A stretch of 64,000 nucleotides of DNA from Myroides sp. 1354. Lineage in GTDB: Bacteria > Bacteroidota > Bacteroidia > Flavobacteriales > Flavobacteriaceae. The translations under genes were made by a program, and so were the position numbers. Positions 33,473 through 42,718 of this stretch are shown here, one piece after another; position 1 is the stretch's first letter; each line of letters opens with the position of its first letter. The DNA is taken from positions 1,348 to 65,347 of the forward strand of contig NZ_JACAGN010000012.1 of assembly GCF_030324495.1 (NCBI RefSeq), given 5' to 3'. The notes under the pieces are model-generated. The model had not been told where the DNA came from and did no database searches. It worked only from the letters and a program-made list of their open reading frames with translations.

Positions 33473-36307
33473 ATGTCTAAAGTAGAAGATTTTATTGAAG
33501 TTTTAGGAGCTCGAGTTCACAATCTAAAAAATATTGATATCCGTATTCCACGAGAGAAACTTGTTGTGATTACTGGATTATCAGGCTCTGGTAAATCATC
33601 CTTAGCTTTTGATACAATATATGCAGAAGGTCAACGTCGCTATATTGAGACGTTTTCCGCCTATGCAAGACAATTTTTAGGTGGTTTAGAACGACCAGAT
33701 GTAGATAAAATTGACGGATTATCTCCTGTAATTGCCATTGAACAAAAAACGACCAATCGCAGTCCTCGATCAACTGTAGGAACAATTACGGAAATCTATG
33801 ACTTTTTGCGCTTGCTTTATGCCAGAGCAGGAGAGGCGTATAGTTATAATACAGGAGAAAAGATGGTCAGCTATACGGATAGTCAAATCCAAGAGTTAAT
33901 TCTTCAAGATTTTAATGGAAAAAAAATCAATATTCTCGCTCCAGTAGTGCGTTCGAGAAAGGGGCATTATCGCGAATTGTTTGAGCAAATCGCCAAACAA
34001 GGGTTTCTGAAGGTGCGCTTAGATGGAGAAATCAAAGATTTAGAATACGGCATGAAGGCGGATCGTTACAAGACACATGATATTGAGATTGTAATTGATC
34101 GCTTGGCTATTGACGATAAAGAACAAACAGCACAGCGTTTGGCTGAGAGTATTCAGACCGCTATGTATCACGGTGATGATACGATTGTAATCCTAGATCA
34201 AGAAACACAAGAAGTGCGTTTCTTTAGTCGCCATTTGATGTGTCCAACTTCGGGAATTTCGTATGCAAAACCAGAACCCAACAACTTTTCTTTCAACTCT
34301 CCTAAAGGGGCTTGTGAGGCTTGTAATGGGTTGGGAACAGTACATGAAATCAATTATCACAAAGTGATTCCAGACGCATCTCTTTCTATTAAAAAAGGGG
34401 GATTAGCGCCGCTTGGACCTGAAAAAAATACTTGGATTTTTAAACAGTTGGAAACAATTGCACAACGCTATAATTTCAAGTTAGCCGATGCTATTAAAGA
34501 TATTCCCAAAGAAGCTATGGAGATTATCCTCAATGGAGGACAAGATAGCTTTACTGTAGAACATAAAGTAGCCGGGATATCTAAAAATTATAAAATTGAT
34601 TTTGAAGGAATCAACAACTTTATTAAAAGTCAATTTGAAGAAAGTGAAACCGCTTCGATTAAACGTTGGGCGAAGGAATATATGGATGAAATTGATTGTC
34701 CTTCTTGTAGTGGAACGCGTTTGAAAAAAGAAGCCTTATACTTTAGAATTGCAGATAAAAATATAGGTGAATTAATTCAAATGGATATCGAACATTTGAT
34801 TGAGTGGTTCGCTAATATAACAGAAAAACTTTCAGACAAACAAAAGAGTATTGCTGAGGAAATTCTGAAGGAAATCAATACAAGATTGTCCTTTTTGAAA
34901 GATGTGGGATTAACGTATTTATCGCTAAACCGCAGTTCGAGAACCTTATCTGGAGGAGAAGCGCAACGCATTCGCTTGGCCACTCAAATTGGTTCTCAAT
35001 TAGTAGGGGTGCTTTATATTTTAGATGAACCGAGTATTGGATTACATCAACGAGATAATGAACGCTTAATAAAATCATTAGAATCACTACGCGATATTGG
35101 AAACTCTGTTTTAGTTGTGGAGCACGACAAGGACATGATTGAGCGAGCTGATTATGTAATTGATATCGGTCCCTATGCAGGAAAACGAGGAGGACAGATC
35201 ATCAGTACAGGTACGCCAAAAGAATTGTTGAAAGAACACACGATCACGGCAAAGTATTTGAATGGAGAATTAGAGATTGCGGTTCCTAAGGAACGAAGAA
35301 AAGGAAATGGAAAGAATCTGAAACTGGAAGGAGCAACTGGAAATAACCTGAAAAATGTAACGATTGAAATTCCATTGGGAACTTTAACCTGTGTTACAGG
35401 AGTGTCAGGATCGGGTAAATCTACGTTGATTAATGGAACGCTCTATCCGATTTTGAATAACCACTTTTTCAATGCAGTGGCGAAGCCACAACCGTATAAA
35501 AAAATCAGTGGTTTAGAGCATATTGACAAGGTAATTGGCATTGATCAAAGTCCGATTGGACGTACACCAAGATCGAATCCAGCTACCTATACCGATGTGT
35601 TCTCTGATATTCGAAATCTATTTGCACAAACAACGGAAGCTTCTATACGAGGATATAAACCCGGGCGATTTAGTTTTAACGTGAGTGGCGGTCGTTGTGA
35701 TACCTGTGAAGGATCTGGAGTTCGCACGATTGAAATGGGTTTTTTACCTGATGTATACGTAGAATGCGAAACCTGTCAAGGAAAGCGATTTAATCGCGAA
35801 ACACTAGAAATTCGATATAAAGGCAAATCGATTTCTGATGTATTGGAAATGACTGTTGCTGATGCGACGGAATTCTTTGAAAATATTCCAAAAATCTATC
35901 GCAAGTTGAAAACTATTAACGATGTTGGTTTAGGGTATATCACGCTAGGACAGCAAAGTACTACGTTATCTGGAGGAGAAGCACAACGTATTAAATTGGC
36001 AACAGAGTTATCTAAAAAAGATACGGGTAATACGTTCTATATTTTAGATGAGCCAACAACAGGATTGCATTTTGAAGATATTCGCGTATTGATGGATGTA
36101 ATTAATACTTTGGTAGAAAAAGGAAATACAGTGCTGATTATCGAACACAATTTGGACGTAATCAAGTTAGCCGATTATATTATTGATATTGGATATGAGG
36201 GTGGGGCGAATGGCGGTGAAGTCATGGCAAAAGGAACACCAGAACAAATAAGTAAAGTGAAGAAGAGCTATACGGCTCACTTCTTAAAAAATGAACTTAA
36301 AAAATGA
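33473..36307 (+). CDS. uvrA: Excinuclease ABC subunit A
   Basis: UvrA is the damage-recognition ATPase of nucleotide excision repair. The 944-residue protein has two ABC ATPase modules: Walker [15 protein letters not shown] and [14 protein letters not shown], signature blocks [15 protein letters not shown] and [15 protein letters not shown]. The second zinc finger CDTCEGSG...[10 protein letters not shown] is intact; the first finger reads CPTS...CEAC, missing one cysteine of the usual CxxC pair, as I recall for other Bacteroidota. The start at 33473 ([10 protein letters not shown]) is chosen because the promoter overlaps the longer frame. It is followed 7 nt later by a LOG-type gene. Confidence 0.98.
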   Translation: MSKVEDFIEVLGARVHNLKNIDIRIPREKLVVITGLSGSGKSSLAFDTIYAEGQRRYIETFSAYARQFLGGLERPDVDKIDGLSPVIAIEQKTTNRSPRSTVGTITEIYDFLRLLYARAGEAYSYNTGEKMVSYTDSQIQELILQDFNGKKINILAPVVRSRKGHYRELFEQIAKQGFLKVRLDGEIKDLEYGMKADRYKTHDIEIVIDRLAIDDKEQTAQRLAESIQTAMYHGDDTIVILDQETQEVRFFSRHLMCPTSGISYAKPEPNNFSFNSPKGACEACNGLGTVHEINYHKVIPDASLSIKKGGLAPLGPEKNTWIFKQLETIAQRYNFKLADAIKDIPKEAMEIILNGGQDSFTVEHKVAGISKNYKIDFEGINNFIKSQFEESETASIKRWAKEYMDEIDCPSCSGTRLKKEALYFRIADKNIGELIQMDIEHLIEWFANITEKLSDKQKSIAEEILKEINTRLSFLKDVGLTYLSLNRSSRTLSGGEAQRIRLATQIGSQLVGVLYILDEPSIGLHQRDNERLIKSLESLRDIGNSVLVVEHDKDMIERADYVIDIGPYAGKRGGQIISTGTPKELLKEHTITAKYLNGELEIAVPKERRKGNGKNLKLEGATGNNLKNVTIEIPLGTLTCVTGVSGSGKSTLINGTLYPILNNHFFNAVAKPQPYKKISGLEHIDKVIGIDQSPIGRTPRSNPATYTDVFSDIRNLFAQTTEASIRGYKPGRFSFNVSGGRCDTCEGSGVRTIEMGFLPDVYVECETCQGKRFNRETLEIRYKGKSISDVLEMTVADATEFFENIPKIYRKLKTINDVGLGYITLGQQSTTLSGGEAQRIKLATELSKKDTGNTFYILDEPTTGLHFEDIRVLMDVINTLVEKGNTVLIIEHNLDVIKLADYIIDIGYEGGANGGEVMAKGTPEQISKVKKSYTAHFLKNELKK

Positions 36308-36314
36308 TTGAATT

Positions 36315-37037
36315 ATGAAAGAAATTTTAGGAAATGAAGAGGAGAAAATCCAAGAAAAATTCAAGCAAAAGTCTTGGACAGAGATAAAAACGAACGATTC
36401 GTGGGGGATTTTTAAAATCATGTCTGAGTTTGTTAATGGATATGAGAAAATGGGGCGAATTGGTCCGTGTATTTCTATCTTTGGTTCAGCAAGAACAAAA
36501 AAAGAAGATCCCTATTATAAATTAGCAGAAGAAATCGCGTTCAAAGTAAGTAAGGCTGGTTATGGCGTAATTACGGGTGGTGGACCTGGAATTATGGAAG
36601 CAGGTAATAAAGGAGCTCACTTAGGACAAGGCGTATCTGTAGGGTTAAATATTGAATTGCCATTTGAACAACACTTTAATCCGTATATCGATAGTGATAA
36701 AAATATTCAGTTTGACTATTTCTTCGTGCGTAAAGTGATGTTTGTCAAATACTCACAAGGATTTGTTGTCATGCCTGGTGGATTTGGAACACTGGATGAA
36801 TTGTTTGAGGCAATTACGCTGATCCAAACTAAAAAAATTGCCAAATTTCCAATTATTTTAGTGGGAACTGATTTCTGGGGAGGAATGTTAGACTGGATTA
36901 AAAACGTATTATTGGAGAAATATTCAAATATTTCACCTGGAGATATGAACTTAATTCAATTAGTAGATACAGCAGATGAGGTAGTAGAACGTATTGATGC
37001 TTTCTATAAAAAGTATACCTTAAAACCAAACTTCTAG
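36315..37037 (+). CDS. LOG/TIGR00730-family Rossmann protein
   Basis: A 240-residue protein with the family motifs GGGPGIMEAGNKGA and PGGFGTLDELFEAITLIQT, which bind nucleotide monophosphates. Characterised LOG proteins are cytokinin nucleoside 5'-monophosphate phosphoribohydrolases, and some bacterial relatives cleave AMP or similar nucleotides. Which one applies is unknown. It is co-transcribed with uvrA (7-nt gap). The uvrA link has no obvious reason in DNA repair. Confidence 0.92.
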   Translation: MKEILGNEEEKIQEKFKQKSWTEIKTNDSWGIFKIMSEFVNGYEKMGRIGPCISIFGSARTKKEDPYYKLAEEIAFKVSKAGYGVITGGGPGIMEAGNKGAHLGQGVSVGLNIELPFEQHFNPYIDSDKNIQFDYFFVRKVMFVKYSQGFVVMPGGFGTLDELFEAITLIQTKKIAKFPIILVGTDFWGGMLDWIKNVLLEKYSNISPGDMNLIQLVDTADEVVERIDAFYKKYTLKPNF

Positions 37038-37054
37038 TTGAAAGGGACAATAAC

Positions 37055-37090
37055 AAAAAAATCCAGTGCAATTTGCACTGGATTTTTTTT
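37055..37090. terminator. Bidirectional terminator between LOG gene and rlmD
   Basis: ATCCAGTGCAAA/TTTGCACTGGAT forms a stem of about 11 bp flanked by A- and T-runs between convergent genes. Confidence 0.93.
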
Positions 37091-37111
37091 GTTATAACGT
37101 AGTTATATTCT

Positions 37112-38524
37112 TTATTTTAATTCCAATTGAACCACATTTTCTACGTGATGAGTTTGTGGGAACATATCCACTGGACGCACTTTCGTTACTTTGTATTTTG
37201 CATCTAATAGAGCTAAATCTCTAGCTTGAGTAGCGGAATTACAACTTACATAGACAATGCGTTTTGGTGCTACTTTTAAAAGCATATCCACAACATCTTT
37301 GTGCATTCCATCTCGCGGTGGATCGGTAATAATTACATCAGGATGACCGTGTGTAGCAATGAATTCATCGTTGAATACATTTTTTATATCTCCAACAAAG
37401 AAATCACAGTTGGTAATAGCATTGCGCTCTGCGTTGATTTTAGCATCGGCAATCGCCTCTGGTACAGCCTCTACACCTACTACTTTTTTCGCTTTTTTAG
37501 AAACAAATTGCGCAATAGTTCCCGTTCCTGTGTATAAATCAAATACTAATTCATTCCCCGTTAATTCTGCATAATCGCGCGTAATCTTATACAATTCGTA
37601 GGCTTGATCAGAATTGGTTTGATAAAAAGACTTCGCATTGATGCTGAATTTTAGTCCTTCCATCTCCTCTAAGATATAGTCGCGTCCTTTGTATAAAACA
37701 ACATCTTGATCGTAAATAGTATCGTTGGCTTTGCCATTCACTACATACTGTAAAGACGTAATCTCAGGAAATGTTGCAGCTAAGTGATCCAATAACAATT
37801 CTCTTTCTTCTTGGTTGTCATAGAAGAATTGTATCATCACCATAATCTCTCCAATTGAGCTTGTGCGAATCATTAATGTACGCAATAAACCTTCTTGTTC
37901 TCTTCGATTGAAGAACGATAGGTTGTTTGCATTGGCAAATGCGCGAATCTCATTGCGGATAGCATTGGAAGGATCTTGTTGCAAATGACATTTTTGAATG
38001 TCTAAAATTTTATCCCACATTTTAGGAATGTGGAATCCCAACGCGTTTTCTTTGCCAATTTCATCTCCACTAGCAATCTCTTCTGGGGTTAACCAACGCG
38101 CATTAGAGAAAGAAAACTCCATTTTATTTCTGTAAAACAACGTTTTTTCAGAACCTAAAATAGGTTCAAATTCAGGTAGTTCAATTTTACCAATGCGTTT
38201 TAGGTTATTCTGAACTTCTTGATTTTTATAAAATAATTGCTGTTCGTAAGACATATTTTGCCATTTACACCCTCCACAAGCGCCGAAGTGTTGACACACA
38301 GGCTCAATGCGGTTTTTGGAATAGGTGTGAATTTTGATGGCCAATCCCTCATAATACGCTTTGCGCTTTTTAACGGTTTGAACATCAACAACATCTCCTG
38401 GAACAACATTGGGAATAAAGATTACTTTCCCATCAGGAGCCTTAGCTACCGAAACGCCTTTTGCACCTGCATCAAGGACTTCTACGTTTTCGAATACGAT
38501 TCTTTCTGTTCTCTTTCTTTTCAT
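37112..38524 (-). CDS. rlmD: 23S rRNA (uracil-5-)-methyltransferase RlmD/TrmA family
   Basis: A 470-residue RumA-type enzyme that methylates U1939 in 23S rRNA with SAM. An N-terminal TRAM domain (residues 1-65) is followed by the iron-sulfur cysteines in CQHFGACGGCKWQ (C77, C83, C86) plus one in IQKCHLQQ. SAM-binding and catalytic blocks are ELVFDLYTGTGTIAQF, ITDPPRDGMHKDV and the nucleophile in IVYVSCNSATQARDL. Some relatives modify tRNA instead, so the target is a family inference. A perfect -7 box ends 5 nt before the ATG. Confidence 0.92.
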   Translation of the reverse strand: MKRKRTERIVFENVEVLDAGAKGVSVAKAPDGKVIFIPNVVPGDVVDVQTVKKRKAYYEGLAIKIHTYSKNRIEPVCQHFGACGGCKWQNMSYEQQLFYKNQEVQNNLKRIGKIELPEFEPILGSEKTLFYRNKMEFSFSNARWLTPEEIASGDEIGKENALGFHIPKMWDKILDIQKCHLQQDPSNAIRNEIRAFANANNLSFFNRREQEGLLRTLMIRTSSIGEIMVMIQFFYDNQEERELLLDHLAATFPEITSLQYVVNGKANDTIYDQDVVLYKGRDYILEEMEGLKFSINAKSFYQTNSDQAYELYKITRDYAELTGNELVFDLYTGTGTIAQFVSKKAKKVVGVEAVPEAIADAKINAERNAITNCDFFVGDIKNVFNDEFIATHGHPDVIITDPPRDGMHKDVVDMLLKVAPKRIVYVSCNSATQARDLALLDAKYKVTKVRPVDMFPQTHHVENVVQLELK

Positions 38525-38528
38525 GCCA

Positions 38529-38536
38529 CAAAAATA
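38529..38536 (-). promoter_or_regulatory. -7 box of rlmD, very close to the start codon
   Basis: A perfect TATTTTTG on the minus strand lies only 4 nt from the ATG (38522-38524). If it is used, the transcript would start at or within a base or two of the codon, a leaderless or nearly leaderless mRNA. The -33 region is weak. Confidence 0.45.
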
Positions 38537-38818
38537 GCTTTAATTTCTTTTCGTCGGATTTTTTTGTCTTTTTCTATTTAATCATTTCTATTTAGTTACT
38601 TTATTGATTATTAGTGTGTTGTGTTTTTGTTTGATAAGTAATGACTAATTTATATTAATTCTATTTAATGAAGGTGGATCCATATTAATATAAAGTTGAG
38701 ATCACGGGTCATTTGTCCTATGTTGACTGTATTTTTTTGACTAATTTGATGACTGTTATAAGAGAAAAGAACATTTGATTTAGTACTAAAAATTATCCTT
38801 GATTTTACTTGGTTACAT
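38537..38818. other. Intergenic region between rlmD and pfkA
   Basis: AT-rich, with no protein-like frame (a minus-strand frame at 38665-38862 has no protein character). It contains the short palindrome ATATTAATATAAA region near 38682 but nothing else before the 20-bp repeat at 38819. Confidence 0.4.
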
Positions 38819-38838
38819 AAAGTCAAGATGAGTTCAAT
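38819..38838. repeat. 20-bp copy of a MITE-like end
   Basis: These 20 bases are the exact reverse complement of 53845-53864, the left end of the element upstream of bshA. Such a match is not expected by chance in 64 kb. I could not find the other end here, so it looks like a solo end. It lies 32 nt before the pfkA promoter. Confidence 0.85.
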
Positions 38839-38869
38839 AACAAATACCCAAATAAATCGCAATTATGGA

Positions 38870-38900
38870 TTGATTTAATCTAGGGTATTCCTTAAATTTA
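38870..38900 (+). promoter_or_regulatory. Promoter of the pfkA operon
   Basis: TTG (38870-38872) and TAAATTTA (38893-38900) are 20 nt apart; the ATG is 18 nt downstream. Confidence 0.62.
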
Positions 38901-38918
38901 CTAAAAAGAAAAGTAATT

Positions 38919-39905
38919 ATGAGTAACCTTATAAGAAAGATAGGGGTTTTGACTTCTGGTGGAGATGCACCAGGAATGAACGCAGCAATCAGAGCGATTG
39001 TCCGTACTTGTTCCTACCACGATGTGATGTGTGTGGGTGTATTTCGTGGGTTTCAAGGTTTAGTAGAAGGTGATTTTGAAGTATTGGGACCTCGCGATGT
39101 GAATTACATCATTAACAAAGGAGGAACGATCTTAAAGACGGCACGTAGCAATGCCTTTCGGACAGAAGAAGGAAGAAAAGCTGCCTATGATAATCTCAAA
39201 AATGCACAAATTGACGCTCTGATTGTCATTGGTGGAGATGGTAGTTTTACTGGAGCTATGTTGTTGAGCAAAGAATTTGATATTCCAGTAATGGGAATTC
39301 CTGGAACGATTGATAATGATATAAATGGAACAAGTCATACGATTGGTTTTGATACGGCATTGAATACGGTTGTTGATGCGGTGGATAAAATCAGAGATAC
39401 TGCAAGTTCCCATAAAAGATTATTCTTCGTTGAGGTAATGGGACGCGATGCAGGACATATAGCATTGAATGCTGGAATTGGAGCAGGAGCGGAGGAAATC
39501 ATTATTCCAGAGGAGAATTTGGGCTTAGATCGTTTGCTAGAATCACTAAAAAAGAGCAAATTATCAGGTAAGTCATCGAGTATTGTCATTGTAGCAGAGG
39601 GGGAAAAACTAGGTAAAAACGTTTTTGAACTTGGTGAATATGTAGAAGAGCACTTACCTGAATATGAAGTTCGCGTATCTGTTTTAGGACATATGCAAAG
39701 AGGAGGGGCTCCTTCCTGTTTTGATCGCGTTTTGGCCAGTCGTCTGAGCGTAAAAGCAGTTGAAACACTCTTAGAAGGAGGTAAAAACTTCATGGTTGGT
39801 TTGATTAATGATCAAGTTGCGCTGACTCCTTTAGAAAATATCGTAAAAGGGCATACAGCAGTTGATGCAGAATTGTTGCGCGTATCCGATATCATTACAA
39901 TTTAA
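38919..39905 (+). CDS. pfkA: ATP-dependent 6-phosphofructokinase
   Basis: PfkA phosphorylates fructose 6-phosphate, the committed step of glycolysis. The 328-residue protein has the standard length. Motifs: [16 protein letters not shown] (ATP binding), [29 protein letters not shown] (catalytic aspartates), [13 protein letters not shown] and [19 protein letters not shown] glycine at the position after GGDG suggests the ATP rather than PPi form. It heads a run with gap, a GlcNAc-kinase-like gene and mgsA with short gaps. Confidence 0.98.
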   Translation: MSNLIRKIGVLTSGGDAPGMNAAIRAIVRTCSYHDVMCVGVFRGFQGLVEGDFEVLGPRDVNYIINKGGTILKTARSNAFRTEEGRKAAYDNLKNAQIDALIVIGGDGSFTGAMLLSKEFDIPVMGIPGTIDNDINGTSHTIGFDTALNTVVDAVDKIRDTASSHKRLFFVEVMGRDAGHIALNAGIGAGAEEIIIPEENLGLDRLLESLKKSKLSGKSSSIVIVAEGEKLGKNVFELGEYVEEHLPEYEVRVSVLGHMQRGGAPSCFDRVLASRLSVKAVETLLEGGKNFMVGLINDQVALTPLENIVKGHTAVDAELLRVSDIITI

Positions 39906-39931
39906 GTATAGAATTTAATAAAAAAGCAAAT

Positions 39932-40933
39932 ATGAAAACAAGAGTAGGTATTAATGGGTTTGGACGCATAGGGCGTCTAATGTTAAGAGAGGCAGTTAAA
40001 CGAAACGATATAGAGATTGTTGCCGTAAACGATTTAATGGCAGTAGAGCAATTAGCTTATTTGATTAAATACGATTCTGTGCACGGTCGTTTTGACGGTA
40101 CAGTAGAGGTTGTTGATGGACATCTAATTGTCAACGGAAAGGAAATTCGAGTTACAGCAGAACGCGATCCTTTGTTGTTGAAGTGGAATGAAGTAAACGT
40201 TGATGTTGTAGCAGATTGTACAGGGGTATTCAAGGATTTAGAAGGATGCCAAAAACACCTTGATGCCGGAGCGAAAAAAGTATTGATTTCATCTCCATCG
40301 CCAGATGCTCCAATGTTTGTTATGGGAGTAAACGAAAAACAATTAAAAGCAACGGACACGATAATTTCTAATGCTTCATGTACAACCAACTGTTTGGCAC
40401 CCTTAGCTAAAGTATTAAACGATTCATTTGGTATTGTTGAAGGATTGATGACAACGATTCACGCCGCTACAGCCACTCAATACACAGTTGACGGACCTTC
40501 TAAAAAAGATTTTAGAGGAGGACGTTCCGCTTTAGTTAATATTATTCCCGCTTCTACGGGAGCCGCAAAAGCCGTGGGAAAAGTTATTCCGGAATTAAAA
40601 GGCAAAATTACGGGAATGTCTATGCGTGTACCAACAGCAGATGTGTCTGTGGTTGATTTAACTGTAAAATTGGCTAAGTCAACGACTTATGAAAATGTAA
40701 TGGCGGTTTTAAAACAAGCAAGTGAAAACGAATTAAAAGGAATTATGGCGTTCGTTGAAGATGATGTAGTTTCTCAAGATTTCGTCTCAGATCCACATAC
40801 TTGTATCGTAGATGCAAAGGCGGGTATTGCTTTGAATGAAACTTTTTATAAATTCGTTGCTTGGTATGATAATGAATATGGTTATGCTGCTAAAATGGTA
40901 GATATGGCTGTATTGTTAACTGCAGTAAAGTAA
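39932..40933 (+). CDS. gap: Glyceraldehyde-3-phosphate dehydrogenase, type I
   Basis: This enzyme oxidises glyceraldehyde 3-phosphate to 1,3-bisphosphoglycerate with NAD. The 333-residue protein starts [17 protein letters not shown] (NAD-binding), with [20 protein letters not shown] next, the active site [12 protein letters not shown] (C150) and [16 protein letters not shown] at the C-terminus. It follows pfkA by 26 nt, which puts two glycolytic enzymes in one unit. Confidence 0.98.
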   Translation: MKTRVGINGFGRIGRLMLREAVKRNDIEIVAVNDLMAVEQLAYLIKYDSVHGRFDGTVEVVDGHLIVNGKEIRVTAERDPLLLKWNEVNVDVVADCTGVFKDLEGCQKHLDAGAKKVLISSPSPDAPMFVMGVNEKQLKATDTIISNASCTTNCLAPLAKVLNDSFGIVEGLMTTIHAATATQYTVDGPSKKDFRGGRSALVNIIPASTGAAKAVGKVIPELKGKITGMSMRVPTADVSVVDLTVKLAKSTTYENVMAVLKQASENELKGIMAFVEDDVVSQDFVSDPHTCIVDAKAGIALNETFYKFVAWYDNEYGYAAKMVDMAVLLTAVK

Positions 40934-40946
40934 TACTATAAAGCAA

Positions 40947-41792
40947 ATGAAAATAATCGTCGATAGCGGTTCTACAAAAGCAGATTGGATCTTTTTTGAT
41001 CAAGAAAATAAAGTACTAACTTCGGTGACAAGCCTTGGGCTTAATCCCGAAGTTATTACTTTAGAGGAGTTTCATACTCGCGTAAATACAGTGCCTGATA
41101 TAGCTAAAAACAAGGATAAAGTTACTCAACTTTATTTTTACGGATCGGGTTGTGGCTCGAATAGAAGTAAAACAACTGTACGCGATTTTTTTACATCCTA
41201 TTTTACTAATTGTCAATCAATCAATGTACACGAAGATACATATGCCGCAGTTTATGCAACAGTTGGAAAAAGTGAAAAAGGGATCGTTTGTATTAATGGA
41301 ACAGGATCTAATGTTTCATATTACGATGGAGAAATAATCCATCAAAAGGTGCAGTCTTTAGGTTATATGGCTATGGATGATTGTAGTGGAAGTGCTTTGG
41401 GACGATTGATGATTAAAGCGCTGTTCTTAAATTATATGCCTGTAGAATTAGCAAAGAAATTCACGCAAAAATATGATTTAGATGCCGATGTAGTAAAGTA
41501 TAACTTTTACAAAAAAGAAAATCCGAATGCGTATTTAGCTTCTTTTCTACCATTCTTAATTGAACATAAGGACCATGCTTTTTTTCAAGCGATGATTCAA
41601 GAACAAGTGGTGTTTTTTGTTGAGCACTATATTAAAAGTCATCCAGAATCAAGAAATATACTAGTACATTTTGTAGGGTCGGTGGCTTATTTTTTACAAG
41701 ATGAATTTAAAGCTGTTTTGCAAGAAAACGGAATCGCGATTGGAAAAATCATTCAGAAACCCCTGGATGGGTTAATTGATTATCACAAATAA
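40947..41792 (+). CDS. BadF/BadG/BcrA-type kinase (N-acetylglucosamine kinase-like)
   Basis: A 281-residue member of the ASKHA superfamily. It has the phosphate-1 motif MKIIVDSGSTKADWIFFD, the phosphate-2/adenosine region GIVCINGTGSNVSYYDG, the block LGYMAMDDCSGSALGRLMIK and HFVGSVAYFLQDEFK. The closest described relatives phosphorylate amino sugars such as N-acetylglucosamine; the substrate here is inferred. It sits between gap and mgsA with gaps of 13 and 7 nt, which suits a role in feeding sugars into glycolysis. Confidence 0.88.
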   Translation: MKIIVDSGSTKADWIFFDQENKVLTSVTSLGLNPEVITLEEFHTRVNTVPDIAKNKDKVTQLYFYGSGCGSNRSKTTVRDFFTSYFTNCQSINVHEDTYAAVYATVGKSEKGIVCINGTGSNVSYYDGEIIHQKVQSLGYMAMDDCSGSALGRLMIKALFLNYMPVELAKKFTQKYDLDADVVKYNFYKKENPNAYLASFLPFLIEHKDHAFFQAMIQEQVVFFVEHYIKSHPESRNILVHFVGSVAYFLQDEFKAVLQENGIAIGKIIQKPLDGLIDYHK

Positions 41793-41799
41793 AATACAA

Positions 41800-42165
41800 A
41801 TGGAAATAGCTATAATTGCCCATGATGGTAAAAAAGATGAAATGCTGACGTTTATCAAAAAGAACCGAGCAATTTTGTCAAGAGAAGGAGTAGCCTTGAT
41901 TGCTACTGGAACAACGGGTGGAATTGCACAGAGAGAAGGTTTTGAGATCAAGCGTATGCTTTCAGGACCATTAGGAGGAGATGCGCAAATTGCAGCTCGT
42001 GTAGCAGAAGGAAAAACCCAAATGGTATTGTTTTTTAAAGATCCATTGGGAAAACACGCCCACGAACCTGATATCAATATGTTACTTCGCGTTTGCGACG
42101 TACACAATGTACCTTTGGCAACGAATGAGGCAAGTGCGCAGTTGTTGTTAAATGCGATAGAGTAG
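41800..42165 (+). CDS. mgsA: Methylglyoxal synthase
   Basis: MgsA converts dihydroxyacetone phosphate to methylglyoxal and phosphate, a bypass of lower glycolysis under phosphate stress. The protein has 121 residues, shorter than the roughly 150 of E. coli; the missing part is C-terminal. Motifs: IAIIAHDGKKDEML, TGTTGG, the catalytic region SGPLGGDAQIAARVAEG with D61 and FKDPLGKHAHEPDINMLLR, and NVPLATNEASA. The start at 41800 is preferred to 41776, which overlaps the previous gene. Confidence 0.95.
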   Translation: MEIAIIAHDGKKDEMLTFIKKNRAILSREGVALIATGTTGGIAQREGFEIKRMLSGPLGGDAQIAARVAEGKTQMVLFFKDPLGKHAHEPDINMLLRVCDVHNVPLATNEASAQLLLNAIE

Positions 42166-42166
42166 G

Positions 42167-42289
42167 TGGTTGTATGTTGTTTGTTGTATGTTGTATGTTG
42201 TTTGTTGAGTTCTTACATCTCAACGCCTCAACAACAAACAACAAACAACAAACAACTCACGACAAACAACTCACGACAAACAACAAAAT
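42167..42289. repeat. Heptad-periodic imperfect palindrome after mgsA
   Basis: Left half: G/T heptads (TATGTTG, TTTGTTG). Right half: C/A heptads (AAACAAC, TCACGAC). The halves are largely reverse complementary. The array starts one base after the mgsA stop codon and ends just before the terminator at 42291. Same design as 2998-3128. Confidence 0.9.
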
Positions 42290-42290
42290 A

Positions 42291-42326
42291 AAAAAGAAGG
42301 TGCCTTTTGGGCACCTTCTTTTTTAT
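42291..42326. terminator. Bidirectional terminator between mgsA and ridA
   Basis: AGAAGGTGCC/GGCACCTTCT with loop TTTTG, A-run before and T-run after, between convergent genes. Confidence 0.93.
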
Positions 42327-42706
42327 TTTGTCGCAATCATTGAAATTTCAACGTTTACATTACGTGGTAGTTTTACTACTTGTATGCATTCTCTCGCAGG
42401 CGCTGTTTCCGCTTGGAAAAAGCTACCGTAAATCTCATTTACTTTTGCAAAATCATTCATGTCTGTTAAGAAGATTGTAGCTTTTACTACATGTTCAAAC
42501 GTCATATTTGCTGCGGTTAGAATAGCATTTAAATTAGCCATTACTTGTTTTGCTTCATCTTCAATTCCAGTTGTAACTAAAGTTTCTGTTGCTTGGTTGA
42601 ATGGAATTTGACCAGAGATGAATAATAAATCACCAACTAATACCGAATGGTTATAAGGACCGATTGGTTTAGGTGCTTGATCTGAATTTATGATTGTTTT
42701 TTTCAT
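42323..42706 (-). CDS. ridA: RidA family enamine/imine deaminase
   Basis: A 127-residue protein of the RidA/YjgF/UK114 family, which hydrolyses reactive enamine intermediates made by PLP enzymes. Blocks: APKPIGPYNHSVLVGDLLF, FISGQIPFN, EDEAKQVMANLNAILTAA, then VVKATIFLTDMNDFAKVNE and the arginine-containing ARECIQVVKLPRNVNVEI. It lies 12 nt downstream of lptD on the same strand. Confidence 0.95.
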   Translation of the reverse strand: MKKTIINSDQAPKPIGPYNHSVLVGDLLFISGQIPFNQATETLVTTGIEDEAKQVMANLNAILTAANMTFEHVVKATIFLTDMNDFAKVNEIYGSFFQAETAPARECIQVVKLPRNVNVEISMIATK

Positions 42707-42718
42707 GCTTATATGGTA

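Noticed and set aside
38665..38862. 65-residue minus-strand frame upstream of pfkA
   Set aside because: It spans the repeat end and AT-rich spacer; no family or promoter.
42167..42289. CRISPR or coding repeat
   Set aside because: Contiguous heptads with no spacers; frames across it are low-complexity.
42174..42431. 85-residue plus-strand frame after mgsA
   Set aside because: It reads through the repeats, the terminator and antisense ridA.
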